Part shown: positions 44,967 through 55,064 of the stretch, piece after piece
Position numbering within the stretch: the stretch's first letter is position 1
How the letters are laid out: every line of letters starts with the position of its first letter
The notes under the pieces: model-generated
Database searches by the model: none
What the model was told of the DNA's origin: nothing
Seen by the model: the letters and a program-made list of their open reading frames with translations, nothing else
Assembly: GCA_022410635.1 (NCBI GenBank)
Contig: JAJVDF010000015.1
Coordinates: 2,671,702 to 2,735,701 of the forward strand
Source: Tretioscincus oriximinensis
Taxonomy: Eukaryota; Chordata; Lepidosauria; Squamata; Gymnophthalmidae
DNA length: 64,000 bases
Reading direction: 5' to 3'
Position numbers and translations under genes: made by a program

Positions 44967-45384
44967 CATTAATTTATTTGCAATTATTGATTTGTGCAAA
45001 ACTCAGGCACTTTAGAAAAAAAGGAGGAGGGAGTGTGGATAGAGGCCATTCTGAAAAGAGAATACCCACCAATGTGGCTGTAAGTTCCAGAAGCTAATGG
45101 GCATCTTGTGTGGACAATGAAATGGAGCTGAAAAGGATCTGGAAATAGAAGAAAATGGTGAAGGGGATTGAATTCACTTCGCAGTTCTCAAAACTGCTTC
45201 TTTCACTCCCATAAGAACGCAGCCTTCAAGTGTTTTTTCCAGTTAAAATGATAGNTATTTATCTGTGTGGACATTTCTGTTGATAGATCCACAGTGAAGG
45301 AGGCAACCCCAAAATGGCATGCATGCATGTGCACAATTGCCACCTTCAGATATTTCTTGCAGCCAAATTGCTAGACAATGTATG
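44967..45384. other. Unassigned sequence
   Basis: No repeat or gene recognised. Confidence 0.35.
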
Positions 45385-45565
45385 TCCTTATCCCCATTGA
45401 GCCTTGTTCTGGGTTATATCTCAGCATAGACTTTGGTTATCCACATGCCAGTGTAGGCCATGGCAGGCTCCATTCGGGGCCTGCCATAGTCTACACTAGC
45501 ATGTAGCTGGCAGGCTCCTATTCTGAGACATAGCCAAGAAAAAGGCTCAGTGGGGACAGGATCTA
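45385..45565. mobile_element. MITE family J, copy 2 (best palindrome)
   Basis: TCCCCATTGAGCCT at the left and AGGCTCAGTGGGGA at the right are inverted. Inside, 'ccatggcaggctccattcggggcctgccatag' is a second palindrome and 'atgccagtgtag' / 'ctacactagcat' pair. A non-coding foldback element. Confidence 0.8.
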
Positions 45566-46118
45566 TGAGATGCTACTGTCGTGGCAAAAACTCAGATAGA
45601 GGTTAGTTCATGCATTTGCCCCACAGTCTTTGCAGTGGCACCCTGCTCTCCGAGCGGCAAGCAATATTCTGGATTAAGTTGAATCCAAAAATATTCCATC
45701 ATTTAGGGCTGCCATATGGATACAGCCCTATGGAGTGCGTGGGATGATGGTGGGACGTTTTAAGACTGAAAAATGTTTGTGATTTTCCCATTTTTTCTTG
45801 CAAGATGTTTTGGGCTAGCAAAATGCCCATTGATCTCACATGACATATAGCCCTTGGCTATACTTGAATGGAACTAAATAGGACAGAGGATGAGGAAGTG
45901 GAGAAAGGCATTTGAGGTTCAGTCCCATGAGAGCAGCAGTTCTCAATGTTTTCAATAGGTTTATTGGATAAGTGGAATTTATTCTAAACCAAATATGCAT
46001 AAAAGCTTGTAGGTCTGTAGCTATAGGCTTCTTAAATATTGACAAAACAATCACCAGACATATTTATTTCCCAAGAGAAAAATAAGCTCCTTTTATAGTT
46101 TCTGATGGGAGGGGATAG
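45566..46118. other. Unassigned sequence
   Basis: No repeat or gene recognised. Confidence 0.35.
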
Positions 46119-46260
46119 ATTCAAATAAAGGGAGCTTCCCCATGACACGGTTTGCATCGCTATTTCTTTTAAAATGTGTTTGTCATCCAGCCCCACGTAT
46201 CTTGAAGCTTCCATGCTGCTCTGACATATCACATAGCAATCTCGTCACATGACGAACCCC

Positions 46261-46500
46261 ATAAGAACATAAGAGGAGCCCTGCTGAATTGGGCTGGGGT
46301 CCATCCAGTCCAGCATTCTGTCTCATACAATGGCCCATCAATTACACCTGGCAAGTCTGAAATGGACGAAGGCAAAATCTACACCNGTTTTTGATGTCCT
46401 GCAAATGGTGTTTCAGAAATACTGNCTGCTGCTCCATCTCAGAGGCAGTATCAAGACATCCACCCTAGTAGCTGTTTATAACCTTGGTGTGCACGAACTT
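46261..46500 (-). mobile_element. CR1 LINE 3' fragment inserted in family C
   Basis: 'cataagaacataagaggagccctgctgaattgggc', 'gtccagcattctgtctcatacaatggccc', 'gcaaatggtgtttcagaaatac', 'gctgctccatctcagaggc' and 'cttggtgtgcacgaac' match the 3' UTR of the TTCTTATG-type CR1. Confidence 0.85.
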
Positions 46501-46700
46501 GTCCATGAACATTGCTGCACTTGCCTTACTACATGGCCCAGCCTTCCTACAATTCCTAAGCATTCTCTGCGAGCCAAGAGTCAATGAACTTTTACATGTC
46601 ACCCCNAAGTTGTGCAAGATTTGCCAAGTTCACATTGCTGAATGTCCTTGTGAAGCTTTCGTTCAGATTTTACCAAATGCCCGCTGTTGAATCTTGCAAA

Positions 46701-46730
46701 CTAACCCTAATCCTAATCCTAACCCTAACT
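46701..46730. repeat. Short interstitial telomere-like repeat
   Basis: Five 6-bp units CTAACC-CTAATC-CTAATC-CTAACC-CTAACT, i.e. degenerate (CCCTAA)n, lying inside family C copy 3 at a point where other copies have unrelated sequence. Confidence 0.7.
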
Positions 46731-47045
46731 GTGACAATGGACTTTTTTCGAGAGGGGATTGCTGTACATGTGCGACCTCATGGGACAGATTGAAGGTGAT
46801 GTTGCTACCAACTCGTTAGAAATCGTGCATGGAGATGAAGCCATACTATTGTTGTCATTTGCCCTGACTGCCATTCTGACCTAGTTAAAAAAGTCTAGCT
46901 GACCATGTGTAGGTCACCAAGAGCCATGCAAAAAATATTTTTGAAGGCCCTTGCCATTATTAATTGTTAGGTTTATTGGTGGCTGTCATAAAGTGAATTT
47001 ACTGCAGGAATAACAGACTGCCTTAAATAGCAATTAGCAGCCAGT

Positions 47046-47460
47046 AACTATTTTATTTATTTATTTATTTATTTACATTTATATCCCGCCCCATACCCGA
47101 ACGTCTCGGGGCAGCAGCAACAAAAAACAGTACAAAATTTACATTTTAAAACCATAACAATCAGTATCTGAACGTGTAGGGAAAAAATAGCATTTCTTCA
47201 ACCAAAGGCCAGGTAGAAGAGGTGCGTCTTAAAGAACCTTCTAAAAGAATATAATGATGATGACAGGCGCACCTCAAGGGGGAGATTATTCCAAAGCCTG
47301 GGGGCAAGTACCAAAAAGGNCCTAGCCCAGGTTCCCACTCCAGGAGGGCCTCGCCTGCAGATCTTAAGGCACGGGCAGGTTGATGTGGGAGAAGGTGTTC
47401 CTTTAGGTATTTGGGGCCCAAGTTATTTAGGCCCTTATAAGTTAAAGTTAATATTAGTTC
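47046..47460 (-). mobile_element. L2-type LINE 3' end
   Basis: Plus strand starts (TTTA)n, 'catttatatcccgccccatacccgaacgtctcggggcagc', then 'gtgcgtcttaaagaacc', 'attattccaaagcctgggggc', 'gcaggttgatgtgggagaaggtgttcc' and 'tcttataagttaaagtt'-like text. Matches 4291-4470 over its inner half. Confidence 0.75.
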
Positions 47461-47938
47461 TCATGCCTGAGTGGAAAGCCAAATGGGTAAATGGCACTGA
47501 TGGGGTGCTTGCTCTTACTCCTTGATTTTCTCTTGAACACAAAGGCTTTTCCCTTCCCACATGGCCTACCAATTCTATTTATTTACAAGTCTGGACAAGA
47601 CTTGTAAATAAATTTTATATCTCCATGAAATCTCTAAGTTCCTCCTCCAAATTGATAGCCTATTCTTCAATCTTCAAAGCATGCAATTAAAAAAATCATC
47701 TACCATTTATTATATAAAGACTATAAAACGCACTAGTTCGTAACAAATTTATCTAGTGTTTTATCTCTTCTCAAAAACGTCAGCTTGTCTATTTCAATCA
47801 AATCCATTAGTTTGACAAGCCAATCTTCAGCTGATTGAGTTTCTTTTTGTTTCATTCTTTGAGCACAAGTGTAATTATGTAGTGTAGCACCACCTTACTA
47901 TTATCCAATTTTGTCTTTGTCAAGCACAGAGGATAAAA
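47461..47938. other. Unassigned sequence
   Basis: Contains a short inverted pair, ATTTACAAGTC at 47580-47590 with GACTTGTAAAT at 47600-47610. Otherwise nothing recognised. Confidence 0.35.
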
Positions 47939-47939
47939 G

Positions 47940-48330
47940 TACTGTTTTGCAAATACTAAATGGAAGTCTGTGAACTTACATTTCCCATTACATTTCCTTG
48001 TATTCTTGTGACATCACATGTACCATAAGCCATTTCTGCACTTACTTTCCTACAATTCCCAGCATTTTCTGGGAGCTGAAAGACAATGGACTTTTACGTC
48101 TAACCGGAAATCTCGTGATATTTACCATTTTCCGCAATGAAAGACCCCAAGGTGGCTATTTTTTTGTAATTTAGAGAATATTTAATCAGACAAGCGGCGG
48201 TGGCTGGAAAATCCAAGACCACGTACCTTTTTAGCGATTGGATTGCTGAACTTGCGTGAACTCATAGAGCAAATTCAGCCTGATATAAGCACCATCTTGG
48301 TAAAAATTATTTGTAGGAATGCAGCCTTGA
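47940..48330 (+). repeat. Family C, copy 4
   Basis: 'acatttccttgtattcttgtgacatcacatg', 'cttactttcctacaattcccagcattttctggg', 'aatctcgtgatatttaccattttcc' and 'gatataagcaccatcttggtaaaaatt'. This is an uninterrupted reference for copy 5. Confidence 0.65.
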
Positions 48331-48485
48331 ACTTGAATTGAATTGTCACATTGAGACAATGTGAACTAGTGAGTTCTTTAAATTGGATTAATAAGGCTAC
48401 GCATAATAGCAAACGTTAATACCTTAACTCCCTTGAGGCTCAAAATGCATTAGACTTTATTCTGTTCTAGAAAAGAGTCTTTACG

Positions 48486-48780
48486 AGCACAAATGATTCT
48501 GTTGCTTAGGTGACGGTCTTTCTCCTGGNAGATGGGGTTTCGAANCCCTGTGTCGGATGTGGGGAGGGATGAGCACCTTCCACTAGCCTGTAGCTCTAGC
48601 CAACCCAGCTATTCGAAAGCATGAATTGCAAGAAATTGCAACAGACTGCAAGTAGATAACCATCATAGCCTGGTGGGGAAGATAGAATGGAAGCCTTCGG
48701 GCAAAATACATCCTTGTAAGCCACTTTGAGTCCCTTCAGGGGAGAAAAGTGGAGTATAAAAACTGAGTGCTTCTTCTTTT
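48486..48780 (+). mobile_element. SINE A, full length
   Basis: Decayed A box region 'ttgcttaggtgacggtctt', B box 'ggggtttcgaanccctgtg', full body and 3' 'agtggagtataaaaactgagtgcttcttctt'. Confidence 0.85.
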
Positions 48781-49520
48781 TGGGATCTACTATTCACATG
48801 CCATTCCTTGCACAAGCTTCTTAAAACTGTTTTCTGGAACAAAATAAGACCTAGTGCACTTTGAGTTTTGACTTATGTTATTAATTATCAGCTACCAGCA
48901 GTGACAGCCCACAGGCCCTCATGTTGAAGTTTTCCACCCCTTCAAAAAGTGCTTGTTCCTTTCATCGCTCAACACAGAGTCACTGAATAGTTCTAGGTGC
49001 TAAAGTGTGGCTAATGACCTCATGTGCTGTGTATGAATAATAAATGGTCTCTTCACTGACCTAAAAGAGATACCTATGGCTTTCATTAAAGCACTACCCT
49101 TCCATCGAGAAGATCATATCTTCTCTGAACTCTTTTTCATCACTTTTTTGTTACAATAATGACTCTTAAAACTGAATGACAAGCAAAGGTTATGCTCTAA
49201 CTTTAATTATCTGTTTTCATAAAGAATGTTTTCTTAGCCCGTAACTAAATGTGTCTCCTGTTTTTAATATGTAACTTCTTTGGCAAAATAAAACTGCAAT
49301 TATGCCTTGCAAAAAATTCTTAGGGATTTTCTGCCCTTATTCTAAGACTGGCATAGGAATCCTAATTTGTCAACATCCATTATACAATTTCCAGTTCAAA
49401 AACATTCGAAGTGGGACTGGAATATTAAAATGCAGGCCAAAAACAGGACTGAAACTTTCAAAAGAAGAATAAAAAATAGAACACATTTTTTGAGGCTAGA
49501 CGCAACAGAAGCATTCTTAC
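48781..49520. other. Unassigned sequence
   Basis: No repeat or gene recognised. Confidence 0.35.
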
Positions 49521-49523
49521 AAT

Positions 49524-49827
49524 GCACGGATAGCTCAGTTGCTAAGGAATTCGTCTCTCATCTGGGAGATTGGGTTTGGAAGCCCTGTGTGGGACGTGGG
49601 GAGGGATGAGCACCTTCCACTAGCCTGCAGCTCTAGCCAACCCAGCTATTTGAAAGCATGAATTGCAAGAAATTGCAACTGACTGCGGGTAGATACATAG
49701 GAACCACCAGAGCCTGGTGGGGAAGATAGAATGTAAGCCTTCGTGCAAAATACCCTTGTAAGCCGCTTTGAGTCCCTTTGAAAATTGAGAAAAGCGGGGT
49801 ATAAGAACCCAGTTCTTCTTCTTCTAA
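49524..49827 (+). mobile_element. SINE A, best-preserved copy
   Basis: tRNA-like head GCACGGATAGCTCAGTTGCT (A box TAGCTCAGTTG), then GGTTTGGAAGCCC as B box, central 'ctagccaacccagctatttgaaagcatg', and 3' 'aagcggggtataagaacccag' plus (TTC)n. The head resembles a Lys- or Arg-type tRNA in general form, but I cannot assign the isotype. Confidence 0.9.
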
Positions 49828-50215
49828 AAGTCACAAAAATAGTCTATGGCAAAACAATTAGAATCTGCTTTGGGTTGACTGTGTGCTCACTATTTTGGCA
49901 CTGGTCACATCTTTACTTACAAACTTTCTTCAGCCCAGAAAATAAAATGGATTAAATTCATTCTTTTGCTCTAATGAGGGTTTAAAAGTAAATGTTTGAC
50001 CAAGGCTTTGACATCATTTTAAGAAAGTAAAAATAAACAAATCAGATTGCAGTGTTAGAGGGAGACAAGCAAGCTGTCTCTAAAGGCCATTTGCAGAAAG
50101 TCAAGAGCAGGTGACCAGTTTGCTTTCCCCTTATGCTAGGTTTACCAAATGTCAATATTTAACAGGAAAAATCTACAAGGCAGGAGGGTGGGTGGTTATG
50201 TTTTCTTCTGGCATG
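49828..50215 (+). repeat. Repeat family G, copy 2
   Basis: Colinear with 34512-34905 by eye, same orientation, with small indels. It begins exactly after the SINE A tail. Confidence 0.7.
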
Positions 50216-50600
50216 TTTGGCTTCCTTAAGTGCCTAGATACAATCTTACTGTCAGTGTGTGCCCCACAGCAGTTATGAGAGGGACAACTGTGCTTGCTTG
50301 TCATAGACACTGTGCTCACTAAGGTCTGGTTCTGGAGCTCTTCTGGTGTGATTGGGGTCTTTCATTTTTGAAACCTAAACATCAGAGTCTTTCTCTGCTG
50401 ATTGATATACCAACCCAGCACGGAGCCTAACCTGCTTCAAGTCTGTGGCCCAGCTTTCACATATGATTGGAATGTCCCCAAATTGCTGGCATGGGTGCCA
50501 AACAAGAGGTTACTACACTCATATGTGGTTTGAATGCTAGGAATTAATGGTATTATGGCAAAGTGTATTTAGGAAGGTTTGATAATTAATATCAATATAC
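50216..50600. other. Unassigned sequence
   Basis: No repeat or gene recognised. Confidence 0.35.
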
Positions 50601-51107
50601 CATTGTCAATTGAACTACTTATATCAAACTGCACTGAAGACTTGGGCCTTGCTTATGAGGATAAATGGATTGTCAGACACAGTATAGGGGTGGCCATACT
50701 GTAACAGCCAGGGGGTGGAAGGACAGATCAAAATGGACGGTTGAGAATTGGAGAGAGTACATGATAGAATTTATGCAGCTTGAGTTTATTAGGGAAAAAA
50801 GATTTTTTATGAATGGACTGAGTGTAAAAGCCTCATGGTCAATCAAATGNCAAAATTCATAGCCTATGGAATATTAAATGAAAAAAATACAACTTTGACT
50901 CAGACCATTTTGATGTTCTTCGAGCACAAGAATATGATATGAAAATGAAATTAGAGACTTCTCAGTTATTTCAGCTATATCAGATATAGATATATCTGTT
51001 GAAGATATATCCTGGGGGGAGGGTACTTTGTGTATATAGTTTTGCAACATTTTATATGATGTTACTTGTATTGTTTTTGTTGTAGTGAGAATATGTTTGT
51101 ATATATA
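50601..51107 (+). mobile_element. L1 LINE ORF2 C-terminus and 3' UTR
   Basis: The frame at 50665-50862 contains SKWTVENWREYMIEFMQLEF followed by IREKRFFMNGLSVK, resembling the extreme C-terminal region of reptile L1 ORF2 (KWT-E-W--Y--E---LE). A stop and AT-rich 3' UTR-like sequence follow. No clear poly-A tail is left because a MITE lies at 51110. Confidence 0.55.
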
Positions 51108-51109
51108 TA

Positions 51110-51320
51110 CAGGGTGCTTCAAAAAATGTATACACACTTTGAACTTCCATACGATGTACAGAATCAGTGGTGACTCGTACTCAGAATTGTATTGATGCTG
51201 CAGGTCACCAATTTGAACAGTATTAACATTTGTTATTTATTTAACTTTGTAGAACAGTAGAACAGTAAATAAATTTTCTATGGAAGTTCACAGTGTGTAT
51301 ACATTTTTTGAAGCACTCTG
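51110..51320. mobile_element. Mariner/Tc1-type MITE, 211 bp
   Basis: Long TIRs of about 42 bp (CAGGGTGCTTCAAAAAATGT.. and its near-complement ending ..GAAGCACTCTG) are flanked by TA (51108-51109 and 51321-51322). The middle has no frame. TA target sites and the CAGGGTG-type terminus fit Tc1/mariner. Confidence 0.9.
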
Positions 51321-51412
51321 TATATATATACAGTATATATAGTCTCTCTCTTCAGTCAATAAGGACAGAAGATAGAGCCGACACCCATAATAGATGCAGT
51401 ATTGCCCAGTCA

Positions 51413-51713
51413 GGCACGGATAGTTCAGTTGCTAAGGAATCCGTCTCTTATCAGGGAGATTGGGTTTCAAAGCACTGTGTCGGACGTGGGAGGGTTGAAC
51501 ACCTTCCACTAGCCTGTAGCTCTAGACAACCCACTATTTGAAAGTATTAATTGCAAGAAATTGTAACTGACTGCAAGTAGATACACGGGAATCACCACAG
51601 CCTGGTGGTGAAGAAAGATTGTCAGCCTTCAGGCAAAATACTCTTGTAAGTCGCTTTGAGTCCCTTTGAAAGGTGAGAAAAGCCGGGTATAAGAACCCAG
51701 TTCTTTTTCTTCA
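51413..51713 (+). mobile_element. SINE A, full length
   Basis: Head 'ggcacggatagttcagttgctaagg', B-box-like 'gggtttcaaagcactgtg', body intact, 3' 'aaagccgggtataagaacccagttctttttcttc'. Confidence 0.9.
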
Positions 51714-51995
51714 GTCCAGGTATCCCTAAATGGTCACCTAGCTTGGAAAAGAAATGGCTTTGTCAGTGACAGCCCCCAGACAATGGAATAGTCTTCCCAT
51801 TAAGGTCCATCAATCATCATCTCTTATAGATGTAGAAAACTCTTGAAACTCCTGGCCTTTGGTTGGAAAAAAAAGCAAGAGCTCAGTCACTTCCTTACTT
51901 CGGGTACTGTGGTTTTAATATGTTGATTCTGTTTTCATTGTTTTTGTTGCGGGTATAGGGTGACATAGAAATGTGAGGAAAGAAAGGAAGGAAGG
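51714..51995 (+). mobile_element. L2-type LINE 3' fragment
   Basis: 'gtcagtgacagcccccagacaatggaatagtcttcc' mirrors the ORF2 C-terminal region of 39870-39910. 'cttgaaactcctggcctttggttgg' and tail 'ttgcgggtatagggtgacatagaaatg' follow. Confidence 0.65.
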
Positions 51996-52024
51996 AGGGA
52001 AGAAAGAAATTACATAAATAGATA

Positions 52025-52258
52025 GATATCCTGTTTCCCCCAAAATAAAACTTATCCTGAAAATAATCCCTGGCATGATTTTTCAGGATTTTTGTGGAAG
52101 CTCAAAATATAAGCCCTACTACAAAAATAAGCTCTAGTTAATTTTTAAAAAGGCAATTTAAATAGTGCCCAGGCTTGTTGCTCATTGAAAAACAAGATAT
52201 TCCCTCAAAATATGCTCTAAGGCATCTTTAGGAGCAAAAATCAGTGTACGGTAAGACC
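52025..52258. repeat. Repeat with reiterated AAAATAAGCY motif
   Basis: 'cccccaaaataaaacttatcc', 'tgaaaataatccctgg', 'caaaatataagcccta', 'aaaaataagctctag' and 'tcaaaatatgctctaa' recur within 200 bp. It looks like a known type of short DNA-transposon-related repeat, but I cannot assign it. Confidence 0.4.
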
Positions 52259-52514
52259 CTGAGTGTAGCAGTGTATGGAGGTATCCCATATGCATGCTTC
52301 TGTAATGTGGTGCTATCAGTCCTCGCATCAAGCGACATTGAACTAGGATACTATTTTGGGTGCTGGTTTATTGGGTGCATGCTTTAGTCATTGTGAATGA
52401 AGCCTGATGAAGAAGAGAACTTTGCTATCTTACATTAGTGTGCATAAAGCAGAAGCCTAGCAGGATCTAGTGTGAAATGGTGCTAAAGGTAGGGTCCATC
52501 TAAGACCGCCTCCT

Positions 52515-53235
52515 GACATTGTGTTTTGTTCCAAAATTTACTCCGGAATAATCTATTTGCAATTGCNTCCCCACCCACCTTCAATATCCCATGCTTTTTT
52601 CTGTATTTCTGTTACATTGCCTTGTATTCTCATCAAATGGCATGTTCTATAAGTCATTGTTACGCTTGCCTTACTACAATTCCTAGTGTTCTCTGCAAGC
52701 TAAGAGCCAATGAACATTGATTCGAAATCTCGAAATCTCGCGATATCTAACATGTTCCCATCAATGCTCTACAAAGGCTTTTTAGCAAATTTACACAGCC
52801 TGAACTGAAATCAGAAAAAATAAACATCAGAAAAACCAGGACCACAGGACTTTTTACTTCCTGAAGAGATGGTGGTAGCTAACAGCTTGGATAGCTTCAA
52901 GGTAGGACTAGACAGGTTTATGGACACCTAGGGTATAAGTAGGGACTATGAAGGATGTCTGGATACTGCCTCCTGGATGGAGCAACAGGCAGGACTCTTG
53001 AAATACCATTTGCAGGGAGTCATGAACAGGTGTGTAGTTTGCTTTCGTCTGTTCAGCTGCCCAGCTGCATCTGGTAGGCCTCTGTGTGAGACAGAATGCT
53101 GGACTAGATGGGCTCTGGCCAGATCCAGTATGGATCTTCTTATGTTCTTATGTTAATTGGACCACTGAATGTTAATGACCACGCAGAGTGGATTCCTATA
53201 TGAAGTTTGGTACCATCATGGTAAAAATTAAATGA
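52515..53235 (+). repeat. Family C, copy 5, split by a CR1 insertion
   Basis: Left part 52515-52847 matches 47940-48230 ('cattgccttgtattctcatcaaatg', 'ccttactacaattcctagtgttctctgc', 'aatctcgcgatatctaac'). After the CR1, 'attggaccactgaatg..' and 'ggtaccatcatggtaaaaatt' match 48238-48310. Confidence 0.7.
52848..53155 (+). mobile_element. CR1 LINE 3' fragment inserted in family C
   Basis: Starts 'acttcctgaagagatggtggtagctaacagc' (ORF2 C-terminal codons), then 'ggtttatggacacctagggtataagtaggg', 'gaatgctggactagatgggctctggcc', ending 'cttcttatgttcttatg'. A 5'-truncated copy. Confidence 0.88.
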
Positions 53236-53332
53236 GGGGAGGCACACTTGGGGGCTCCCATTTAGATGTATCTGAAATTATTGCAACACCTTCATTGGGG
53301 GCAATGACTAGAGGAGAAATGTGTTACATCCT

Positions 53333-53655
53333 TTCTGCATTCTGCCTTATTCTGGATTATATCTTTGAATAGGGATGTCACCTGTATACCAGGATAGATT
53401 ACAGTTGCCCCACCGGAGGCCTTCTTAGGCTGCATCGCAACATCACTTATTTATTCCACTATAACTGGATATTCCACAAGAAAGCATGGATATTGTGGAA
53501 TAAATTTATGCCCACAGTGCTTTGCTGTGGAATATCTGGTTACAGTGGAATAAATAAGTGATGTGCAGATGCAGCCTTAGTTTATACTAGTGTATGCATA
53601 GTATGTCTCTACACTGAAATATAATCTTGAATAAGGTCCAGTGCAGAAATGTTCC
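53333..53655. mobile_element. MITE family J, copy 3, interrupted by another MITE
   Basis: Outer inverted ends: 'ttctgcattctgccttattctggattatatc' left against 'ataatcttgaataaggtccagtgcagaa' right. The middle is split at 53427/53577 by the nested element. Confidence 0.75.
53428..53576. mobile_element. PIF/Harbinger-type MITE, 149 bp, nested in family J
   Basis: TIRs of about 50 bp begin GGCTGCATC and end GATGCAGCC, continuing through CATCACTTATTTATTCCACT and its complement. A 3-bp TTA duplication (53425-53427 and 53577-53579) fits PIF/Harbinger TWA targets. No frame. Confidence 0.85.
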
Positions 53656-54096
53656 TAATCTCATCCTTTGCCACCACTACTGATCCTACAAACTGTGTTT
53701 AAACTGGAAAATTAAAAAGAGAAGAAGGTTTCTGTTTGTTCTAATGTGTTAAGTTTGGGGGACAACATTTGAATTCTACAAATTCCTTTCTGTTTTTAAA
53801 AGAAAAAAAAAACAGTTTATAAAAAAACCTCTCCAAGATGAACCGAGAAAGATAATTTAAATCGATCTTCCCTATTAAATGGATCTATAACAGGATGAAA
53901 TGTATGAAATCAATATTTAGTGTAGTTTTATTCTGAGAATGTTAAGTTGCAGTTAATGTGTTTGTGTTCACTGTGGCCACCAACTCCTTTTTCTGTACTG
54001 GCTTGGCCCATGAGCTAAAGTTTCAAAAATGCTCCTCTGAAATTCCATTTTAGAAGTGGGATTAAATTTTTCATACTTTCACAAAACGTATTCTCC
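53656..54096. other. Unassigned sequence
   Basis: No repeat or gene recognised. Confidence 0.35.
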
Positions 54097-54105
54097 GTGT
54101 AGTTT

Positions 54106-54272
54106 CCCTACTGAGCCTTATTCTGGGTTATATCTTAGAACAGGAGGCTGCCATCTACATGCTAGTTCAGAATATTTCAGACTTTGAATGGGGCCTGCCA
54201 TAGTCTACACTGGCATGTGGATGGCCAAGCACTGTACCAAGGCATAAAGGTTAAGTGGGTATAGGGCCCCTG
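54106..54272. mobile_element. MITE family J, copy 4
   Basis: 'ctgagccttattctgggttatatcttag', 'ggctgccatctacatgctagt', 'atggggcctgccatagtctacactggcatgtggatggcc' and 'gtataggg'. A direct repeat GTGTAGTTTCCC (54097-54108 and 54272-54283) overlaps the borders, consistent with an 8-9 bp target duplication. Confidence 0.75.
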
Positions 54273-54582
54273 TGTAGTTTCCCCTCTTCTTATTTTCAAT
54301 GGAAACCCACATTACTGATCATGAATATAAGCAATAGTTTTCTTGCACCCTAAGCGTATAATAAATAACACTAGTTAACATCTCAGCTTTTTGGGAGCTT
54401 TCTTGGACTATTCCCCTCGCCATCTTTTTACCTCTTGTTGATGGCAACACTCTTGTTTACTTTACACTTCATTCTTTCAGGAAGTCTTAATAACCCTGAT
54501 TATAGTGCATTTGACTTATCACGTCGACACTTATTGGCATTTCACTAGAAATGTCTATCCCTAGACAGTTGTTCACTCCAGA

Positions 54583-54660
54583 GTATCTGAAGAAGTAGAC
54601 TTGCCTATAAAAGCTCATGTTGCCTATCTTTTTCTTGTTGGTCTCCAAAAAGGTGAGAGA
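54583..54660 (+). mobile_element. Penelope pLTR fragment, decayed
   Basis: 'gtatctgaagaagtagacttgcctataaaagctcatgttgcc' then 'cttgttggtctccaaaaagg'. Hammerhead-like core is damaged (GAAA is AAAA). Confidence 0.65.
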
Positions 54661-54739
54661 CAAAGGGCACTTTCTCACCAATTAGTGGACTCATTGCTTC
54701 CCTCATTACTCCTTTCCAGTGGAGTAATGAGAGAAATAT

Positions 54740-54938
54740 ATGCACCTGCAAAATATGCACCTGTTCATGACTCCCTGCAAACGAGATACCATTTGCAGGG
54801 AGTCATGAACAGGTGCATATTTTGCTTTTCTCTGTTCAGACTGCCCAGGTGCCTCTGGTGGGCCTCTGTGTGACACAGAATGCTGAACTTGATGGGCTGT
54901 GGCCTTATCCAGCATGGCTCTTCTTATGTTCTTATGTT
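54740..54938 (+). mobile_element. CR1 LINE 3' end with a 5' foldback
   Basis: Ends 'ggctcttcttatgttcttatgttct' as expected. Its 5' side is a perfect 34-bp inverted repeat (54748-54781 with 54792-54825, 10-nt spacer) made of CR1 sequence itself, so the first about 40 bp are an inverted copy of the adjacent CR1 segment. Confidence 0.88.
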
Positions 54939-55064
54939 CTAACTCCAAGAGAAATAGATAGGTTTATCAGTGCACAAAATAAATTCTGAAGCAAACAGAT
55001 ATAAAATGTCAGGCAAAGTACTTAGAATGAAATAAATGAACATGATAGTGGGATCAAAGGGTTC

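Larger units (their letters stand above)
46119..46850 (+). repeat. Family C, copy 3, split by a CR1 insertion
   Basis: Left part (46119-46262) matches 56726-56850, including 'aaagggagcttccccatgac'. The right part (about 46505-46850) resumes at 'cttgccttactaca' and continues 'gccttcctacaattcctaagcattctctgcgagcc' and on. The break matches uninterrupted copies between 'ccataag' and the 'gca.ttgc' segment. Confidence 0.7.

Noticed and set aside
44003..45097. Several frames of 80-124 codons near 44-45 kb
   Set aside because: They lie in or across MITE palindromes (44328-44958) and read similar on both strands for that reason.
49524..49600. tRNA-like sequence with A and B boxes
   Set aside because: It is the head of SINE A, followed by SINE body and (TTC)n, and repeated many times. 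It does not fold as a plausible intact tRNA by eye.
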